In this document: positions 44,426-54,522 of the stretch, one piece after another | Layout: each line of letters begins with the position of its first letter | Numbering within the stretch: the first letter of the stretch is position 1 | Source of the DNA: Prevotella intermedia ATCC 25611 = DSM 20706 | Lineage (GTDB): Bacteria > Bacteroidota > Bacteroidia > Bacteroidales > Bacteroidaceae | Assembly: GCF_001953955.1 (NCBI RefSeq) | Contig: NZ_CP019300.1 | Span: 1,736,001-1,800,000, forward strand | Direction of reading: 5' to 3' | Length of the DNA: 64,000 bases | Notes under the pieces: model-generated | The model's input: the letters and a program-made list of their open reading frames with translations, nothing else | Told to the model about the DNA's origin: nothing | Database searches by the model: none | Made by a program: the position numbers and the translations under genes

Positions 44426-44543
44426 TGAACATTTGCATATATACTTGAAATTTATTCTTTAAAAATTCTAAACCATTCTTGCTTATCCGTGCGTTTTTAT
44501 TTACAAAATAAGACTTTTGTAGCTTTTCTTCAAACAACCTTAA

Positions 44544-44631
44544 ATTCTTTACACGTAAATAAATATTTCTCTACACGTAAATAAATATTTACTTACACGT
44601 AAAGAAATATTTATTTACGTGTAAAGAATTT
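44544..44631. repeat. Four-box palindromic array, ACACGTAAA type
   Basis: Four ACACGTAAA boxes are centred near 44555, 44577, 44599 and 44619. The outer 26 bases (44544-44569 and 44606-44631) are perfect inverted repeats. Same design as at 24380. It lies upstream of the third DUF4595 unit. Confidence 0.85.
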
Positions 44632-44694
44632 GAGAGAAAAACGCATCGCAAGCATAACCCCTTGTAAACGAGAATGAAAGATGGGATTATTGCG

Positions 44695-44734
44695 TTGAAA
44701 AAAAGAGGCAGCTAAGCATAATCGCTTAGCTGCC
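44695..44734 (-). terminator. Terminator of the etf-acyl-CoA dehydrogenase operon
   Basis: GGCAGCTAAGC (44707-44717) pairs with GCTTAGCTGCC (44724-44734); on the - strand TCTTTTTTTC follows. Confidence 0.85.
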
Positions 44735-44769
44735 TTCACTTAATTTAACTTTAAAAAAACTATCTATTC

Positions 44770-46497
44770 TTACTGAACAGCTTCTTCTGCCACTGTTTTG
44801 AAATATTTGAGTTCCTTACAGTCGAATGCCTTAATATAAGCCACACTGCCTGCAACTTCTTCTTCGGTCATACGGACAAACACGTTTGCCGACTTCTCGA
44901 ACAGTTCTGGTGCCTTGCTTGCATCTTCAATAAGGAGCAACGACTCTATGATGCCAGCGGTCATATTGTACAGACGGCGTGCGAGGAAGTCTATCGTGTC
45001 TTGGCATTCGCTTGCCTTCACCTTTTCCAAAGCCTCTTCGTAAAGTGCAACAAGGCGTTCTACACGAGCCTTCAAGTCCTTCATACAGTCGCAAACTTCG
45101 TTTTCCAACATTTCCTTCATTATGTTGAGGTAGGTTCCGTTGGTGATATAGCGCACCGCAGCCACTACCTGCAACTGTGTTGTACCTTCGTAGATAGAGA
45201 AGATACGTGCATCGCGGTAAAGACGCTGGCACTTGTATTCCATAATGAAACCTGAACCGCCGTGAATAGAAATTGAGTCGTAAGCGTTCTGGTTCGCATA
45301 TTCGGAGTTGATACCCTTTGCCAATGGCGTGAACGCATCGGCGAGGCGGGTGTATTGCTTCATCTCCTGGCGTTCCTCAGCCGTTAGTTTCTGGTCGCGT
45401 GCAATGTCTTCCAACGCCTTGTAGATATCTACATATCGTGCTGTTTGATAGAGCAGCGAACGACCTGCATCTAACTTCGCCTTCATACGAGAAAGCATAT
45501 CGTAGACAGCAGGGAAAGTTATGATTTTCTTTCCAAACTGTGCACGTTCCTTCGCATAGTTCAAACCTTCTTTATAAGCTTCGCTCGAAAGTCCCACGCT
45601 CTGTGCTGCAATGCCAAGACGAGCACCGTTCATGAGTGCCATGACGTACTTGATGAGTCCCATACGGGTGTTTCCGCAGAGTTCGGCTTTCGCATTCTTG
45701 TAGACCAATTCGCAGGTTGGCGAGCCGTGAATACCGAGTTTGTGCTCTATGTGGCGCACGTCTACACCGCCATTGCGCTTGTCGTAGATGAACATAGAAA
45801 GTCCGCGACCGTCGTGTGTGCCTTCTTCCGAACGGGCAAGCACCAAGTGAAGGTCGGAATCGCCGTTGGTTATGAAACGCTTCACACCGTTCAGTCGCCA
45901 GCAATTCTCCTTCTCGTCGAATGTCGCCTTGAGCATTACGCGCTGCAAGTCGGAACCTGCATCAGGCTCAGTCAGGTCCATCGACATGGTTTCGCCGTTG
46001 CAGATACGAGGTATATACTTCGCACGCTGCTCGTCGTTGCCAAATTCGTAGAGCGTGTCGATGCACGACTGCAACGACCAGATGTTCTGGAAGCCGCCGT
46101 CGGCAGACGAAATCATCTCTGAAAGCATAGAGAACACCACGTTGGGGAGGTTCAAGCCACCGTATTGACGAGGCATGCTGACACCCCAAAGTCCTGCCTT
46201 GCGGGTAGCATCAAGATTCTCGTAAGTCTTGCTTGCATAGTGCATGCGGTTGTTGATGAGGTGTGGACCTTCCAAATCCACCGATTCTGAGTTTGGCTCG
46301 ATGATGTTTGCCGCCACCTCGCCCGTAATATCGAGTATGCGCTTATAGTTTTCTATGGCGTCCTCATAGTTTACAGGAGCCTCGTCGTACTTGTCCTTAT
46401 CAGCGTAATTGCGTTCTTTCAGCTCAACAATTCGCTTCATCAGAGGGTGTTCCAAGTGGAACGCAATCTCTGGTTGGTCTGTATAATAATTTGCCAT
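44770..46497 (-). CDS. Acyl-CoA dehydrogenase family protein
   Basis: A 575-residue flavoenzyme that oxidises an acyl-CoA and passes electrons to ETF. The FAD-binding part shows MSMDLTEPDAGSDLQRVMLK and WRLNGVKRFITNGDSD; the C-terminal helical part has IHGGSGFIMEYKCQRLYRDA followed by RIFSIYEGTTQLQ, where the Glu is the likely base. A C-terminal extension of about 120 residues makes it larger than short-chain enzymes. It lies 19 bases after etfA. The acyl substrate is unknown. Confidence 0.93.
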   Translation of the reverse strand: MANYYTDQPEIAFHLEHPLMKRIVELKERNYADKDKYDEAPVNYEDAIENYKRILDITGEVAANIIEPNSESVDLEGPHLINNRMHYASKTYENLDATRKAGLWGVSMPRQYGGLNLPNVVFSMLSEMISSADGGFQNIWSLQSCIDTLYEFGNDEQRAKYIPRICNGETMSMDLTEPDAGSDLQRVMLKATFDEKENCWRLNGVKRFITNGDSDLHLVLARSEEGTHDGRGLSMFIYDKRNGGVDVRHIEHKLGIHGSPTCELVYKNAKAELCGNTRMGLIKYVMALMNGARLGIAAQSVGLSSEAYKEGLNYAKERAQFGKKIITFPAVYDMLSRMKAKLDAGRSLLYQTARYVDIYKALEDIARDQKLTAEERQEMKQYTRLADAFTPLAKGINSEYANQNAYDSISIHGGSGFIMEYKCQRLYRDARIFSIYEGTTQLQVVAAVRYITNGTYLNIMKEMLENEVCDCMKDLKARVERLVALYEEALEKVKASECQDTIDFLARRLYNMTAGIIESLLLIEDASKAPELFEKSANVFVRMTEEEVAGSVAYIKAFDCKELKYFKTVAEEAVQ

Positions 46498-46516
46498 GTT
46501 TGTTTCTCCTCTTCTG

Positions 46517-47539
46517 TTACTTACTGTTTTGCTTGTAATACTTAATCATTTTTGGCAGCACTTCGCCTACATCGCCGTTGATAACATAGTCGGCAATTTG
46601 GTTGATGGGGGCATCTGGGTCGTTGTTGATGGAAATAATGATGCCCGAATCCTGCATACCTGCAATGTGTTGTATCTGCCCTGAAATGCCACAGGCGATA
46701 TATACTTTCGGGTGAACCGTAACACCAGTCTGTCCTACCTGTCGGTCGGTTGGTATCCAGCCAGCATCTACTGCTGCGCGCGATGCGCCTACTTCTGCGT
46801 GCAGTACGTCGGCGAGTTGGAAAAGCGTTTCAAAGTTTTCTTTTGAGCCTACGCCGTAGCCTCCAGCCACAACGATTGGTGCACCCTTCAGGTTGTTTTG
46901 CGCTGCTTCGACGTGGCGTTCAATCACCTTTACGGCGTATGCAGCCTCATCAACATACTTGCTTACTTCTGGATAAACCACTTCTTGCCTTGCCGTTCCT
47001 TCGTAAATGGCTTTCTGCATAACGCCTGAACGGACTGTCGCCATTTGTGGACGGTGGTCTGGATTTACAATTGTAGCCACGATATTGCCACCGAAGGCAG
47101 GGCGAATTTGGTACAAGATGTTGTCGTAGTGCTTTCCAGCCTTCTTGTCGTCGTATTCACCGATTTCAAGTTGTGTACAATCGGCGGTCAGACCCGATGT
47201 CAATGATGATGACACACGAGGACCCAAGTCGCGTCCGATAACGGTTGCGCCCATGAGCGCAATCTGTGGTTGCTCCTCTTTAAATAGGTTTACGAGTATG
47301 TCGGTATGGGGTGCTGACGTGTAAGGGAACAAGCCTTTGCCGTCGAATACAAAGAGTTTATCAACTCCGTAGGGCAGTATCTGGTCTTCCACCTTACCTT
47401 TTATATCGGTTCCAGCCACGATGGCATGGAGTTCTACGCCTAATTGGTTGGCAAGTTTACGTCCTTTTGTGAGCAATTCCTGCGATACTTCCTGCACCGT
47501 TGTCTGCTCTATTTCGCAATATACAAATACGTTATTCAT
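46517..47539 (-). CDS. etfA: Electron transfer flavoprotein, alpha subunit
   Basis: A 340-residue FAD protein that pairs with EtfB and accepts electrons from acyl-CoA dehydrogenases. The C-terminal FAD domain is clear: [60 protein letters not shown] and [14 protein letters not shown]. It lies three bases after etfB. Confidence 0.96.
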   Translation of the reverse strand: MNNVFVYCEIEQTTVQEVSQELLTKGRKLANQLGVELHAIVAGTDIKGKVEDQILPYGVDKLFVFDGKGLFPYTSAPHTDILVNLFKEEQPQIALMGATVIGRDLGPRVSSSLTSGLTADCTQLEIGEYDDKKAGKHYDNILYQIRPAFGGNIVATIVNPDHRPQMATVRSGVMQKAIYEGTARQEVVYPEVSKYVDEAAYAVKVIERHVEAAQNNLKGAPIVVAGGYGVGSKENFETLFQLADVLHAEVGASRAAVDAGWIPTDRQVGQTGVTVHPKVYIACGISGQIQHIAGMQDSGIIISINNDPDAPINQIADYVINGDVGEVLPKMIKYYKQNSK

Positions 47540-47542
47540 AGC

Positions 47543-48412
47543 TTATCCTATTATCTTCTCGTCCAACAATTCTTTTATCAAGCCGTCAATGTCTTCGTCC
47601 GAGCCACTGATGGTTTTGCTTTCTTTTGCTTGGAACACAATGTTCTGCACGGTCTTCACCTTTGTTGGCGAACCAGAGAGTCCGCATTGCTCTTCATCGC
47701 CATCAACATCGGCTACCGACCACTGATTTAACGTAAGGTAAGGACGCTGCTCGAAGAGTTCTGCCCAAGGCTCCTTGCCTGTGCGCTCCATAGGACAGGT
47801 TGCATATTTGTACTTCATCACGAGCTTTGCATTGCACGGACGTGCTGGCGCAGCGGTGCCATTCACGGTTATAACTACGGGTAAGGGGGCTTCAACCGTT
47901 TCTACACCGCCGTCAATCATACGGCGAATGGTTGCCTTACCGTCTTCTATCTTCTGAATTTCTTCAGCGTAAGTAACCTGATTTAGCCCTAACTTCTGTG
48001 CTACCTGCGGTCCAACCTGTGCTGTATCGCCATCAATGGCTTGTCGTCCACCAATTACAAGGTCTACATCGCCTATCTTCTGAATGGCTGTAGCCAAGGC
48101 ATAAGAAGTTGCAAGCGTATCGGCACCGGCAAATTTGCGGTCGGTCAGCAACCAGCCAGTATCGGCACCACGGTACAAACCTTGACGGATTATCTCGCCA
48201 GCGCGGGGAGGTCCCATTGTAAGGATACCCACTGTTGAACCGGGATATTGTTCTTTCAATCGCAATGCTTGTTCAAGTGCATTCAAGTCTTCAGGGTTAA
48301 AGATTGCGGGCAATGCGGCACGGTTTACCGTTCCTTCTGCTGTCATAGCATCTTTACCCACATTTCGTGTGTCAGGTACCTGCTTTGCAAGTACAACAAT
48401 TTTCAAACTCAT
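47543..48412 (-). CDS. etfB: Electron transfer flavoprotein, beta subunit
   Basis: A 289-residue partner of EtfA. The start MSLKIVVLAKQVPDTRNVGK, the middle VDLVIGGRQAIDGDTAQVGP and the late AKESKTISG are family marks. First gene of etfB-etfA-acyl-CoA dehydrogenase, so the three form one electron-transfer module. Confidence 0.95.
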   Translation of the reverse strand: MSLKIVVLAKQVPDTRNVGKDAMTAEGTVNRAALPAIFNPEDLNALEQALRLKEQYPGSTVGILTMGPPRAGEIIRQGLYRGADTGWLLTDRKFAGADTLATSYALATAIQKIGDVDLVIGGRQAIDGDTAQVGPQVAQKLGLNQVTYAEEIQKIEDGKATIRRMIDGGVETVEAPLPVVITVNGTAAPARPCNAKLVMKYKYATCPMERTGKEPWAELFEQRPYLTLNQWSVADVDGDEEQCGLSGSPTKVKTVQNIVFQAKESKTISGSDEDIDGLIKELLDEKIIG

Positions 48413-48462
48413 ATTATATAATGTGTTGTTTAGATACTCGTTGTTTAATTAAATTCGTGTAG

Positions 48463-48494
48463 CAAAAGTACGATTTTTTTATAAATCAAACAAA
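48463..48494 (-). promoter_or_regulatory. Promoter of etfB-etfA-acd
   Basis: On the - strand TTTG (48491-48494) and TACTTTTG (48463-48470) with 20 bases between. Confidence 0.7.
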
Positions 48495-48596
48495 TTTAAT
48501 GCACAAAAACCGACAAAACGTGCACAAACAAGGGTATTTGCGCAATGATAAAAGCTATATTATATGAGTTGTTTTCTTTGCTGCAACCTGTTTATA

Positions 48597-49328
48597 TCAT
48601 TGGTTGCAGCAGGTCATCAGTTGTTCCCAGCTATTGGAAAAGTCGCTGACTGTATCGAAAAGAATGTTTGCGCCCTCGCTGAGAAGGGCTGTATCGGGCA
48701 GCGGACCGCTGTTGATAGCGACCGTGAAGCACCCTGCGGCTACGCCTGCACGCACTCCCAAGGGCGCATTCTCTACGACAATGCCTTCGTGCGGTGCGAA
48801 ATTGCCTGCTTTTTGCAAGCCTATAAGGTAAGGGTCGGGGTTCGGTTTGCCACGTTTTACATCGAAAGCGGTGGTTATTTGTGTCTCGTTGATAAAGTCT
48901 TTGAAATCAGAAAGTAATCTGTTAATAAGCTGTCGCTGTCCGCTTCCCGTTACAATGCCAATCCTTAACCCACTGTCCTGTATCTTTTGCATTAAGTCTT
49001 TCACACCATCAAAGATATCTGTTGTAGGCATTTCGTGAAAGTAACGCGCCTTCAGTTGGTACATTTCTTCTGCTTCATCTTCAGTTAGTTCCTTTCCTAA
49101 CTGCACCTTTGCATACTTTCGCACCGTATCTACGCCGCGCGCGCCCTCCGTTGCGTATGCGTCTTCGGCAGTGAAATTTATTCCAAATTCAGCCATTGCC
49201 CTTTGCCAAGCCTTTGCGTGGTTGGGCATAGAGTTGTAGAGTACACCGTCCATATCAAAAAGAACAACCTTCGGTGCAAAAGGTTGTTCTGCCTGTTTGT
49301 TGTATTGTGCGATTGCTTTTTCGAACAT
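48597..49328 (-). CDS. HAD-superfamily phosphatase, beta-phosphoglucomutase-like
   Basis: A 243-residue HAD hydrolase. Motif I is VVLFDMDGVLYNSMPNH, with the nucleophile Asp and the acid/base Asp; motif II is GIVTGSGQ; motif III/IV is KRGKPNPDPY and IVVENAPLGVRAGVAAG. The helical cap follows motif I. The substrate is a small phosphorylated compound, possibly a sugar phosphate. Start is the ATG at 49328; the frame is open upstream but crosses the pgi terminator. Confidence 0.88.
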   Translation of the reverse strand: MFEKAIAQYNKQAEQPFAPKVVLFDMDGVLYNSMPNHAKAWQRAMAEFGINFTAEDAYATEGARGVDTVRKYAKVQLGKELTEDEAEEMYQLKARYFHEMPTTDIFDGVKDLMQKIQDSGLRIGIVTGSGQRQLINRLLSDFKDFINETQITTAFDVKRGKPNPDPYLIGLQKAGNFAPHEGIVVENAPLGVRAGVAAGCFTVAINSGPLPDTALLSEGANILFDTVSDFSNSWEQLMTCCNQ

Positions 49329-49344
49329 TTTTGCTTGTAAAACT

Positions 49345-49385
49345 AAAAAGCCCACTCCATTTAAGCAATGGACTGGGCTTCTTTT
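49345..49385 (-). terminator. Terminator of lysS-gpsA-pgi
   Basis: AAGCCCACTCCATT pairs with AATGGACTGGGCTT (one mismatch) around a TAAGC-type loop; on the - strand TTTTTAG follows. Confidence 0.8.
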
Positions 49386-49389
49386 ATGT

Positions 49390-50736
49390 TTATAATCGTT
49401 TTCTGATTGCTTTGCTTTCTTCCTCGTAACCCGGTTTGTCGAGCAGGGCAAACATATTCTTCTTGTATGCCTCCACACCCGGTTGATTGAACGGATTTAC
49501 CTGTTGTACCAAGCCACTGATACCGCAAGCCTTCTCGAAGAAGTAGATAAGCTGTCCGATATAGTACTCGTTTAGCTTCGGAATACTGATGCGAATGTTT
49601 GGAACACCGCCATCTACGTGTGCAAGGCGTGTGCCTAATTCAGCCATTTTGTTTACTTCGTCCACGCGTTTACCTTCGAGGAAGTTCAGTCCGTCAAGGT
49701 TTTCATCGTCGTGTGGGAACAGTAATGACTTGTTAGGTTCTTCGACAGAGAGTACCGTTTCAAAGATTGAACGTTCGCCTTCCTGTATCCATTGTCCCAT
49801 AGAATGAAGGTCGGTGGTGAAGTCGCACGCTGCAGGGAAGATGCCTTTTTGCTCCTTTCCTTCGCTTTCGCCGTAGAGTTGCTTCCACCATTCTGCCATA
49901 AAATGGAGTTTTGGTTGGAAGTTTGCCATTATCTCTATCTTCTTTCCAACCTCTGAATAGAGTGCTTGGCGAATGGCAGCATAGCGTGCTGCAATGTTCT
50001 GAGCAAACGGAACATCTGCGCCCGTTGCTTTTTCCATATCCTGTGCACCCTTTACAAGCTGCAGAATATCGAAGCCTGCCACTGCGATAGGCAACAAACC
50101 AACAGGTGTAAGCACTGAGAAACGACCGCCAACGTTGTCTGGAATAACGAAAGTCTTGTAACCTTCGCGTGTTGCTGCCGTGCGTGCTGCACCCTTTACA
50201 GCATCGGTAATGGCTACAATAACGTCTTTTGCCTCTTCCTTTCCACGCTGATTTTCGCATTGTTTCTTCAACAAACGGAAAGCAAGAGCTGTTTCTGTGG
50301 TCGTTCCAGACTTAGATATGTTGATGACACCAAAGCGTTTATCCTTCAAGAACTCGGTGAGTTCGTACAAATAATCTTCGCTGATGTTGTTACCAGCATA
50401 AAGAATGGTAGGATTCTTCTTGTCGTTCAAGAGCCATGCAAAGCTGTTGTCCAAGGCTTCAATGATAGCACGAGCACCAAGATAAGAGCCTCCGATACCT
50501 GCCACCACTACAAAATCGCACTTTTCGCGCAAGGTGTTGGCAACACCATTTACCTCGTTTATAAACTCATCTGTGATGCTTGTAGGCAGATGCAACCAAC
50601 CTAAGAAGTCGTTGCCGAGGCAAGTTCCCTTCTCCAATGCTTCTTGTGCTGCTGCCACCTGTGGTGCATACGATTCCATTGTGCCCGGGTTCAGCACCTG
50701 AGCTGCTTTTGAAATGTCTAATTTTATACTTTCCAT
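49390..50736 (-). CDS. pgi: Glucose-6-phosphate isomerase
   Basis: A 448-residue glycolytic enzyme interconverting glucose-6-phosphate and fructose-6-phosphate, of the short bacterial form. Signatures are [57 protein letters not shown] and the C-terminal [18 protein letters not shown]. It follows gpsA by 7 bases. Confidence 0.97.
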   Translation of the reverse strand: MESIKLDISKAAQVLNPGTMESYAPQVAAAQEALEKGTCLGNDFLGWLHLPTSITDEFINEVNGVANTLREKCDFVVVAGIGGSYLGARAIIEALDNSFAWLLNDKKNPTILYAGNNISEDYLYELTEFLKDKRFGVINISKSGTTTETALAFRLLKKQCENQRGKEEAKDVIVAITDAVKGAARTAATREGYKTFVIPDNVGGRFSVLTPVGLLPIAVAGFDILQLVKGAQDMEKATGADVPFAQNIAARYAAIRQALYSEVGKKIEIMANFQPKLHFMAEWWKQLYGESEGKEQKGIFPAACDFTTDLHSMGQWIQEGERSIFETVLSVEEPNKSLLFPHDDENLDGLNFLEGKRVDEVNKMAELGTRLAHVDGGVPNIRISIPKLNEYYIGQLIYFFEKACGISGLVQQVNPFNQPGVEAYKKNMFALLDKPGYEEESKAIRKRL

Positions 50737-50743
50737 TTGTGTA

Positions 50744-51739
50744 TTACCTGAATGAATCTGTTAATAATTTAATCTCTACTTTGGGGCTTATACCTTCGTA
50801 CAGCATGTTGTAAACGGCATCAAGGATAGGCATATTCACGTGCAAATGTCGGTTTATTTCCTTCATACACTTCGTTCCGAAATAGCCTTCGGCAATCATT
50901 TCCATTTCCATTTGTGCCGATTTAACGCTGTATCCCTTTCCTATCATCATACCGAAGGTGCGGTTTCGACTGAAGTTGCTGTATCCCGTAACGAGCTGGT
51001 CGCCAAGATAAACACTGTCTACCATACTGCGTTGCAAGGGGTTGATGCTGGTAAGCAGTCGCTCCATTTCCTGCATTGCATTTGAAATAATCACTGCTTG
51101 AAAGTTGTCGCCGTACTGCAAACCCGAGCAAATGCCCGACGCAATAGCATAAACATTCTTCAGAACCGAAGCGTATTCTATGCCAAGGACATCGCGCGAC
51201 ACCTTTGTTTTAACGTAATTGGAAACCAAGACTTCGGTCAAGGCGTGTGCTTTCTCCGTGTCGGTACAACCTACGGTAAGATATGTAAGGCGTTCCATAG
51301 CCACTTCTTCGGCATGCGATGGTCCTCCTATTACCGCTAAGTTTTCTTCTGGCACCTTCATAACCTTGCGGAAATACTCCGAGCAAACCAAGTTCTCGTC
51401 GGGTACAATGCCTTTAATGGCTGTTACGATGAACTTATCGTGCAACTTGTGCTTCACCTTCTTCAATATACCCTTCAAGTAAGGCGATGGCGTTACGAAG
51501 ATAAGCGTATCGTAATCCTGCACCAAACGATTGATGTCTGACGACAAACGAATTTCGTTGGTGTCGAAATGAGCACTTGTCAGATAGGTGGGATTGTGCC
51601 CCAACTTGCGAAATTGCTCTATTGTTTCGTCGCGTCGAAAGTACCAACCTATGTGGTGCGTGTGTTCCACCACTATCTTGGCGATGGCTGTAGCCCAGCT
51701 TCCGCTTCCGATGATTGCTATGTTTCCTACGTCGTACAT
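50744..51739 (-). CDS. gpsA: Glycerol-3-phosphate dehydrogenase [NAD(P)+]
   Basis: A 331-residue enzyme that makes glycerol-3-phosphate for phospholipids from dihydroxyacetone phosphate. The Rossmann motif is [36 protein letters not shown] and [20 protein letters not shown] follow, with the catalytic lysine in [19 protein letters not shown]. It lies between lysS and pgi. Confidence 0.96.
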   Translation of the reverse strand: MYDVGNIAIIGSGSWATAIAKIVVEHTHHIGWYFRRDETIEQFRKLGHNPTYLTSAHFDTNEIRLSSDINRLVQDYDTLIFVTPSPYLKGILKKVKHKLHDKFIVTAIKGIVPDENLVCSEYFRKVMKVPEENLAVIGGPSHAEEVAMERLTYLTVGCTDTEKAHALTEVLVSNYVKTKVSRDVLGIEYASVLKNVYAIASGICSGLQYGDNFQAVIISNAMQEMERLLTSINPLQRSMVDSVYLGDQLVTGYSNFSRNRTFGMMIGKGYSVKSAQMEMEMIAEGYFGTKCMKEINRHLHVNMPILDAVYNMLYEGISPKVEIKLLTDSFR

Positions 51740-51780
51740 ATCTTGTTCACAAGGAAAGGCAGTGCCTTTCCTTTCTCTTG

Positions 51781-53511
51781 TTATTGTGCTTTGTCAATCC
51801 ATTGTTGAATTTCATCAACCGATGGCTTGTCGTATCCTAACTTGTATTTCTTATTTATCTCGCCAAGTTTCTGCTGCAAGCCTTGCGCTTTCTCCTCTTT
51901 AATATTCTGTATGAGGTTGAAACCACACTTGCGCAACACATAAACCCAATCTTCGGGTACGCCTATCTCAGCCCATTCCTTTATGCTGCTTTGCGGCATT
52001 TTGGCTTCTGGCTTCATCTGTGGGAAGAGCAGAACCTCTTGAATGTACTCCTGCCCAGTCATCAACATCACCAAACGGTCGATACCGATGCCGATACCCG
52101 ATGTTGGCGGCATACCATATTGCAGGGCACGCAGGAAGTCTTGGTCGATAACCATTGCTTCGTCGTCTCCATTGTCTGCCAATCGCATTTGCTCCTTGAA
52201 GCGTTCTTCTTGGTCGATAGGGTCGTTCAACTCCGAGTAAGCGTTGGCAATTTCCTTACCGTTCGCAAACAATTCGAAGCGTTCGGTAAGTCCTGGCTTA
52301 GAGCGGTGCATCTTTGAAAGTGGCGACATCTCAACCGGATAGTCGATAATGAAGGTCGGCTGTATGAACGTACCCTCGCAGAACTCGCCGAAGATTTCGT
52401 CGATGAGCTTGCCTTTACCAAAGCTGCTGTCGATGCCTTCGAGCTTCAACTCGTTCACAGCGATGTTGCGTATTTCCTCTTCCGACTTTCCGTAAAGGTC
52501 GAAACCTGTTTTTTCCTTGATGGCATCGAGGATTGGAAGGCGGCGGAACGGTGCCTTGAAGCTGATTAGGTTGTCGCCCACTTGTATTTCGGGCTTTCCG
52601 TTCACCTCTGTGCAAATCTTTTCTATCAGCTTTTCAGTAAAGTTCATCATCCAGTTATAGTCCTTGTATTGCACGTAAAGTTCCATACAAGTAAACTCTG
52701 GGTTGTGGAAACGGTCCATACCTTCGTTGCGGAAGTTCTTACCAATTTCGTAAACACCTTCAAAGCCACCCACGATTAATCGTTTCAGATAAAGCTCGGT
52801 AGCAATGCGCATATACATTTCCGTGTTCAGCGCATTGAAGTGTGTGATGAACGGACGCGCACTTGCACCGCCCGCAATAGTCTGCAGCGTAGGTGTTTCC
52901 ACTTCGGTGTAACCTGCATCGTCGAAGAAACGGCGCATCGTTCTCAACACTGTGGCACGCTTTTCAAATGTTTCCTTCACACCATCGTTCACCACCAAGT
53001 CTATATATCTGCGGCGGTAGCGAAGTTCAGGGTCGTCGAACTTGTCGTAAGCCACACCGTCTTTATACTTCACAACGGGCAGTGGCTTCAAGCTCTTTGA
53101 AAGTACGGAGAGCTCTTCGGCGTGTACCGAAATCTCGCCCATCTGCGTTTTAAACACATAGCCCCTGATTCCGATGAAGTCGCCAATGTCGAGCAACTTC
53201 TTGAAAACAACATTGTAAATGTCTTTATTCTCGGTTGGGCAAAGCTCATCACGGGTAATGTAAACCTGTATTCTGCCCTTGCTGTCCTGTATTTCTGCAA
53301 ACGAAGCCTTGCCCATTACACGGCGTCCCATAAGGCGACCTGCAATTACGACTTCGCGTTTCTCGTCTTCGTTAAATTCAGCCTTTATATCCGTAGAGTA
53401 AGCGTTGGTTGGAAACTCTGCTGCTGGGTATGGGTCGATACCCATATTGCGCAATTCCTGCAAACTCTGACGGCGTACAATCTCCTGTTCTGATAATTCT
53501 AAAACGTTCAT
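51781..53511 (-). CDS. lysS: Lysyl-tRNA synthetase, class II
   Basis: A 576-residue class II enzyme. The N-terminal OB-fold anticodon domain (about 50-150) has VVIAGRLMGRRVMGKASFAE. Motif 1 lies around RRRYIDLVVNDGVKETFEKR, motif 2 around FRNEGMDRFHNPEFTCMELY and motif 3 in GIGIGIDRLVMLMTG. A C-terminal extension of about 80 residues is usual for Bacteroidetes. Start is the ATG at 53511 (MNVLELSEQE). Confidence 0.97.
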   Translation of the reverse strand: MNVLELSEQEIVRRQSLQELRNMGIDPYPAAEFPTNAYSTDIKAEFNEDEKREVVIAGRLMGRRVMGKASFAEIQDSKGRIQVYITRDELCPTENKDIYNVVFKKLLDIGDFIGIRGYVFKTQMGEISVHAEELSVLSKSLKPLPVVKYKDGVAYDKFDDPELRYRRRYIDLVVNDGVKETFEKRATVLRTMRRFFDDAGYTEVETPTLQTIAGGASARPFITHFNALNTEMYMRIATELYLKRLIVGGFEGVYEIGKNFRNEGMDRFHNPEFTCMELYVQYKDYNWMMNFTEKLIEKICTEVNGKPEIQVGDNLISFKAPFRRLPILDAIKEKTGFDLYGKSEEEIRNIAVNELKLEGIDSSFGKGKLIDEIFGEFCEGTFIQPTFIIDYPVEMSPLSKMHRSKPGLTERFELFANGKEIANAYSELNDPIDQEERFKEQMRLADNGDDEAMVIDQDFLRALQYGMPPTSGIGIGIDRLVMLMTGQEYIQEVLLFPQMKPEAKMPQSSIKEWAEIGVPEDWVYVLRKCGFNLIQNIKEEKAQGLQQKLGEINKKYKLGYDKPSVDEIQQWIDKAQ

Positions 53512-53547
53512 TTTCTCTATTAATCGAATTATAATCTTTATGATTTG

Positions 53548-53555
53548 CAAATTTA
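53548..53555 (-). promoter_or_regulatory. -7 box of lysS
   Basis: Reads TAAATTTG on the - strand, 37 bases upstream of the start codon. Confidence 0.5.
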
Positions 53556-53867
53556 ATAAATTATTTGCAATTACTTGTTGTTTTTGCCTTTTTTATACCT
53601 TTATATATGGGTTACGTTTGCATTGCTGCATAAGAATAATGTGAAACAAAGTTAAACAGCACGCCTTAAAAGTTAAACTAAAAATCGTGAAACACGCTGA
53701 GAAGGGCAGTTTTCTGCACAAAGATAAAATCGTTTTCAAATAAGCCCACTTTTTACGTGCAACGATAAGCCTACTGAACATCAATAAGTTCATCGCTTAG
53801 TGGGTAGCACTGTGCAATTAAAGCGCAGCGTTTACCACGCAAACGGAACTAAAAAGGTAATAGAAAG

Positions 53868-53985
53868 AATAACTTTCGCCTTATAAAACATACACTTTCG
53901 CCCTGCAAAAGAGCCACTATTGCCTTGTAAAAGCATAACTTTTGGTCGTCAAGAGTGCCGCTTTTGAAAAATCAAAACTGTTTTT
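53868..53985 (+). repeat. Decayed modular intergenic repeat
   Basis: GCAAAAGAGCCACTATTGCC, then TTGTAAAAGCATAACTTTTG and AAGAGTGCCGCTTTTGAA keep the slot pattern of the family at 2585 but with several changes, and the conserved flanks are not clear. The rest of 53560-54080 holds no gene. Confidence 0.5.
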
Positions 53986-54083
53986 TAAGTTTCTCAACCC
54001 TTTTCTTAATGTTTCACGGTTCTATTTTACTGCTTTTTAAATGTTAAACCGTTCTTCTTTTATTAGCTATTTTTAACTACACT

Positions 54084-54115
54084 TTTGAGAAACAACGAAC
54101 TTTTCATTACCTTTG
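54084..54115 (+). promoter_or_regulatory. Promoter of the small PH-like gene
   Basis: TTTG at 54084-54087 and TACCTTTG at 54108-54115, 20 bases apart, 21 bases before the start codon. Confidence 0.75.
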
Positions 54116-54135
54116 CAAAAGCAAATAAAAAATCT

Positions 54136-54522
54136 ATGAAATACCAAACAAGCAGAAACTTTAAAATCACAATGGCATTGGCTTTAATTGCTGGTTATCT
54201 TTTTACAACAATGCTTTGTTACTACCTTTTTCGTTCAAGCGACTTCGATTTCTTCGCTGTCTTTTGGTTTTTAGGTACAATAGCAATCTATATCGCCTAC
54301 TATTACCGCATGACGATAAAGATAGAAGGCAACTTGCTGACGTACAAAACAACGAACGAAGTGAAGACACGCACGCTGCCCTTAAACGAAATAGCAGCTG
54401 TAAGCATTCGGAAGAAACGGTTCTACTCTGTACTAACCATCACAACGAAACAGCAAACCAAAATACATCTCTACCCCGAACAGCCCGAACGATTGGAGAA
54501 AGCGTTAATAACAAACAAATAA
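54136..54522 (+). CDS. Small PH-like membrane protein
   Basis: A 128-residue protein with two N-terminal helices (about 12-33 and 40-58) and a beta-rich C-terminal part (LLTYKTTNEVKTRTLPLNEI, AAVSIRKKRFYSVLTITTKQ). Length and layout match the bPH2-type protein at 37839, and the NEIAAVSIR and AEIAEIRE segments align, so the two are probably distant relatives. Start is the ATG at 54136. Function unknown. Confidence 0.7.
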   Translation: MKYQTSRNFKITMALALIAGYLFTTMLCYYLFRSSDFDFFAVFWFLGTIAIYIAYYYRMTIKIEGNLLTYKTTNEVKTRTLPLNEIAAVSIRKKRFYSVLTITTKQQTKIHLYPEQPERLEKALITNK

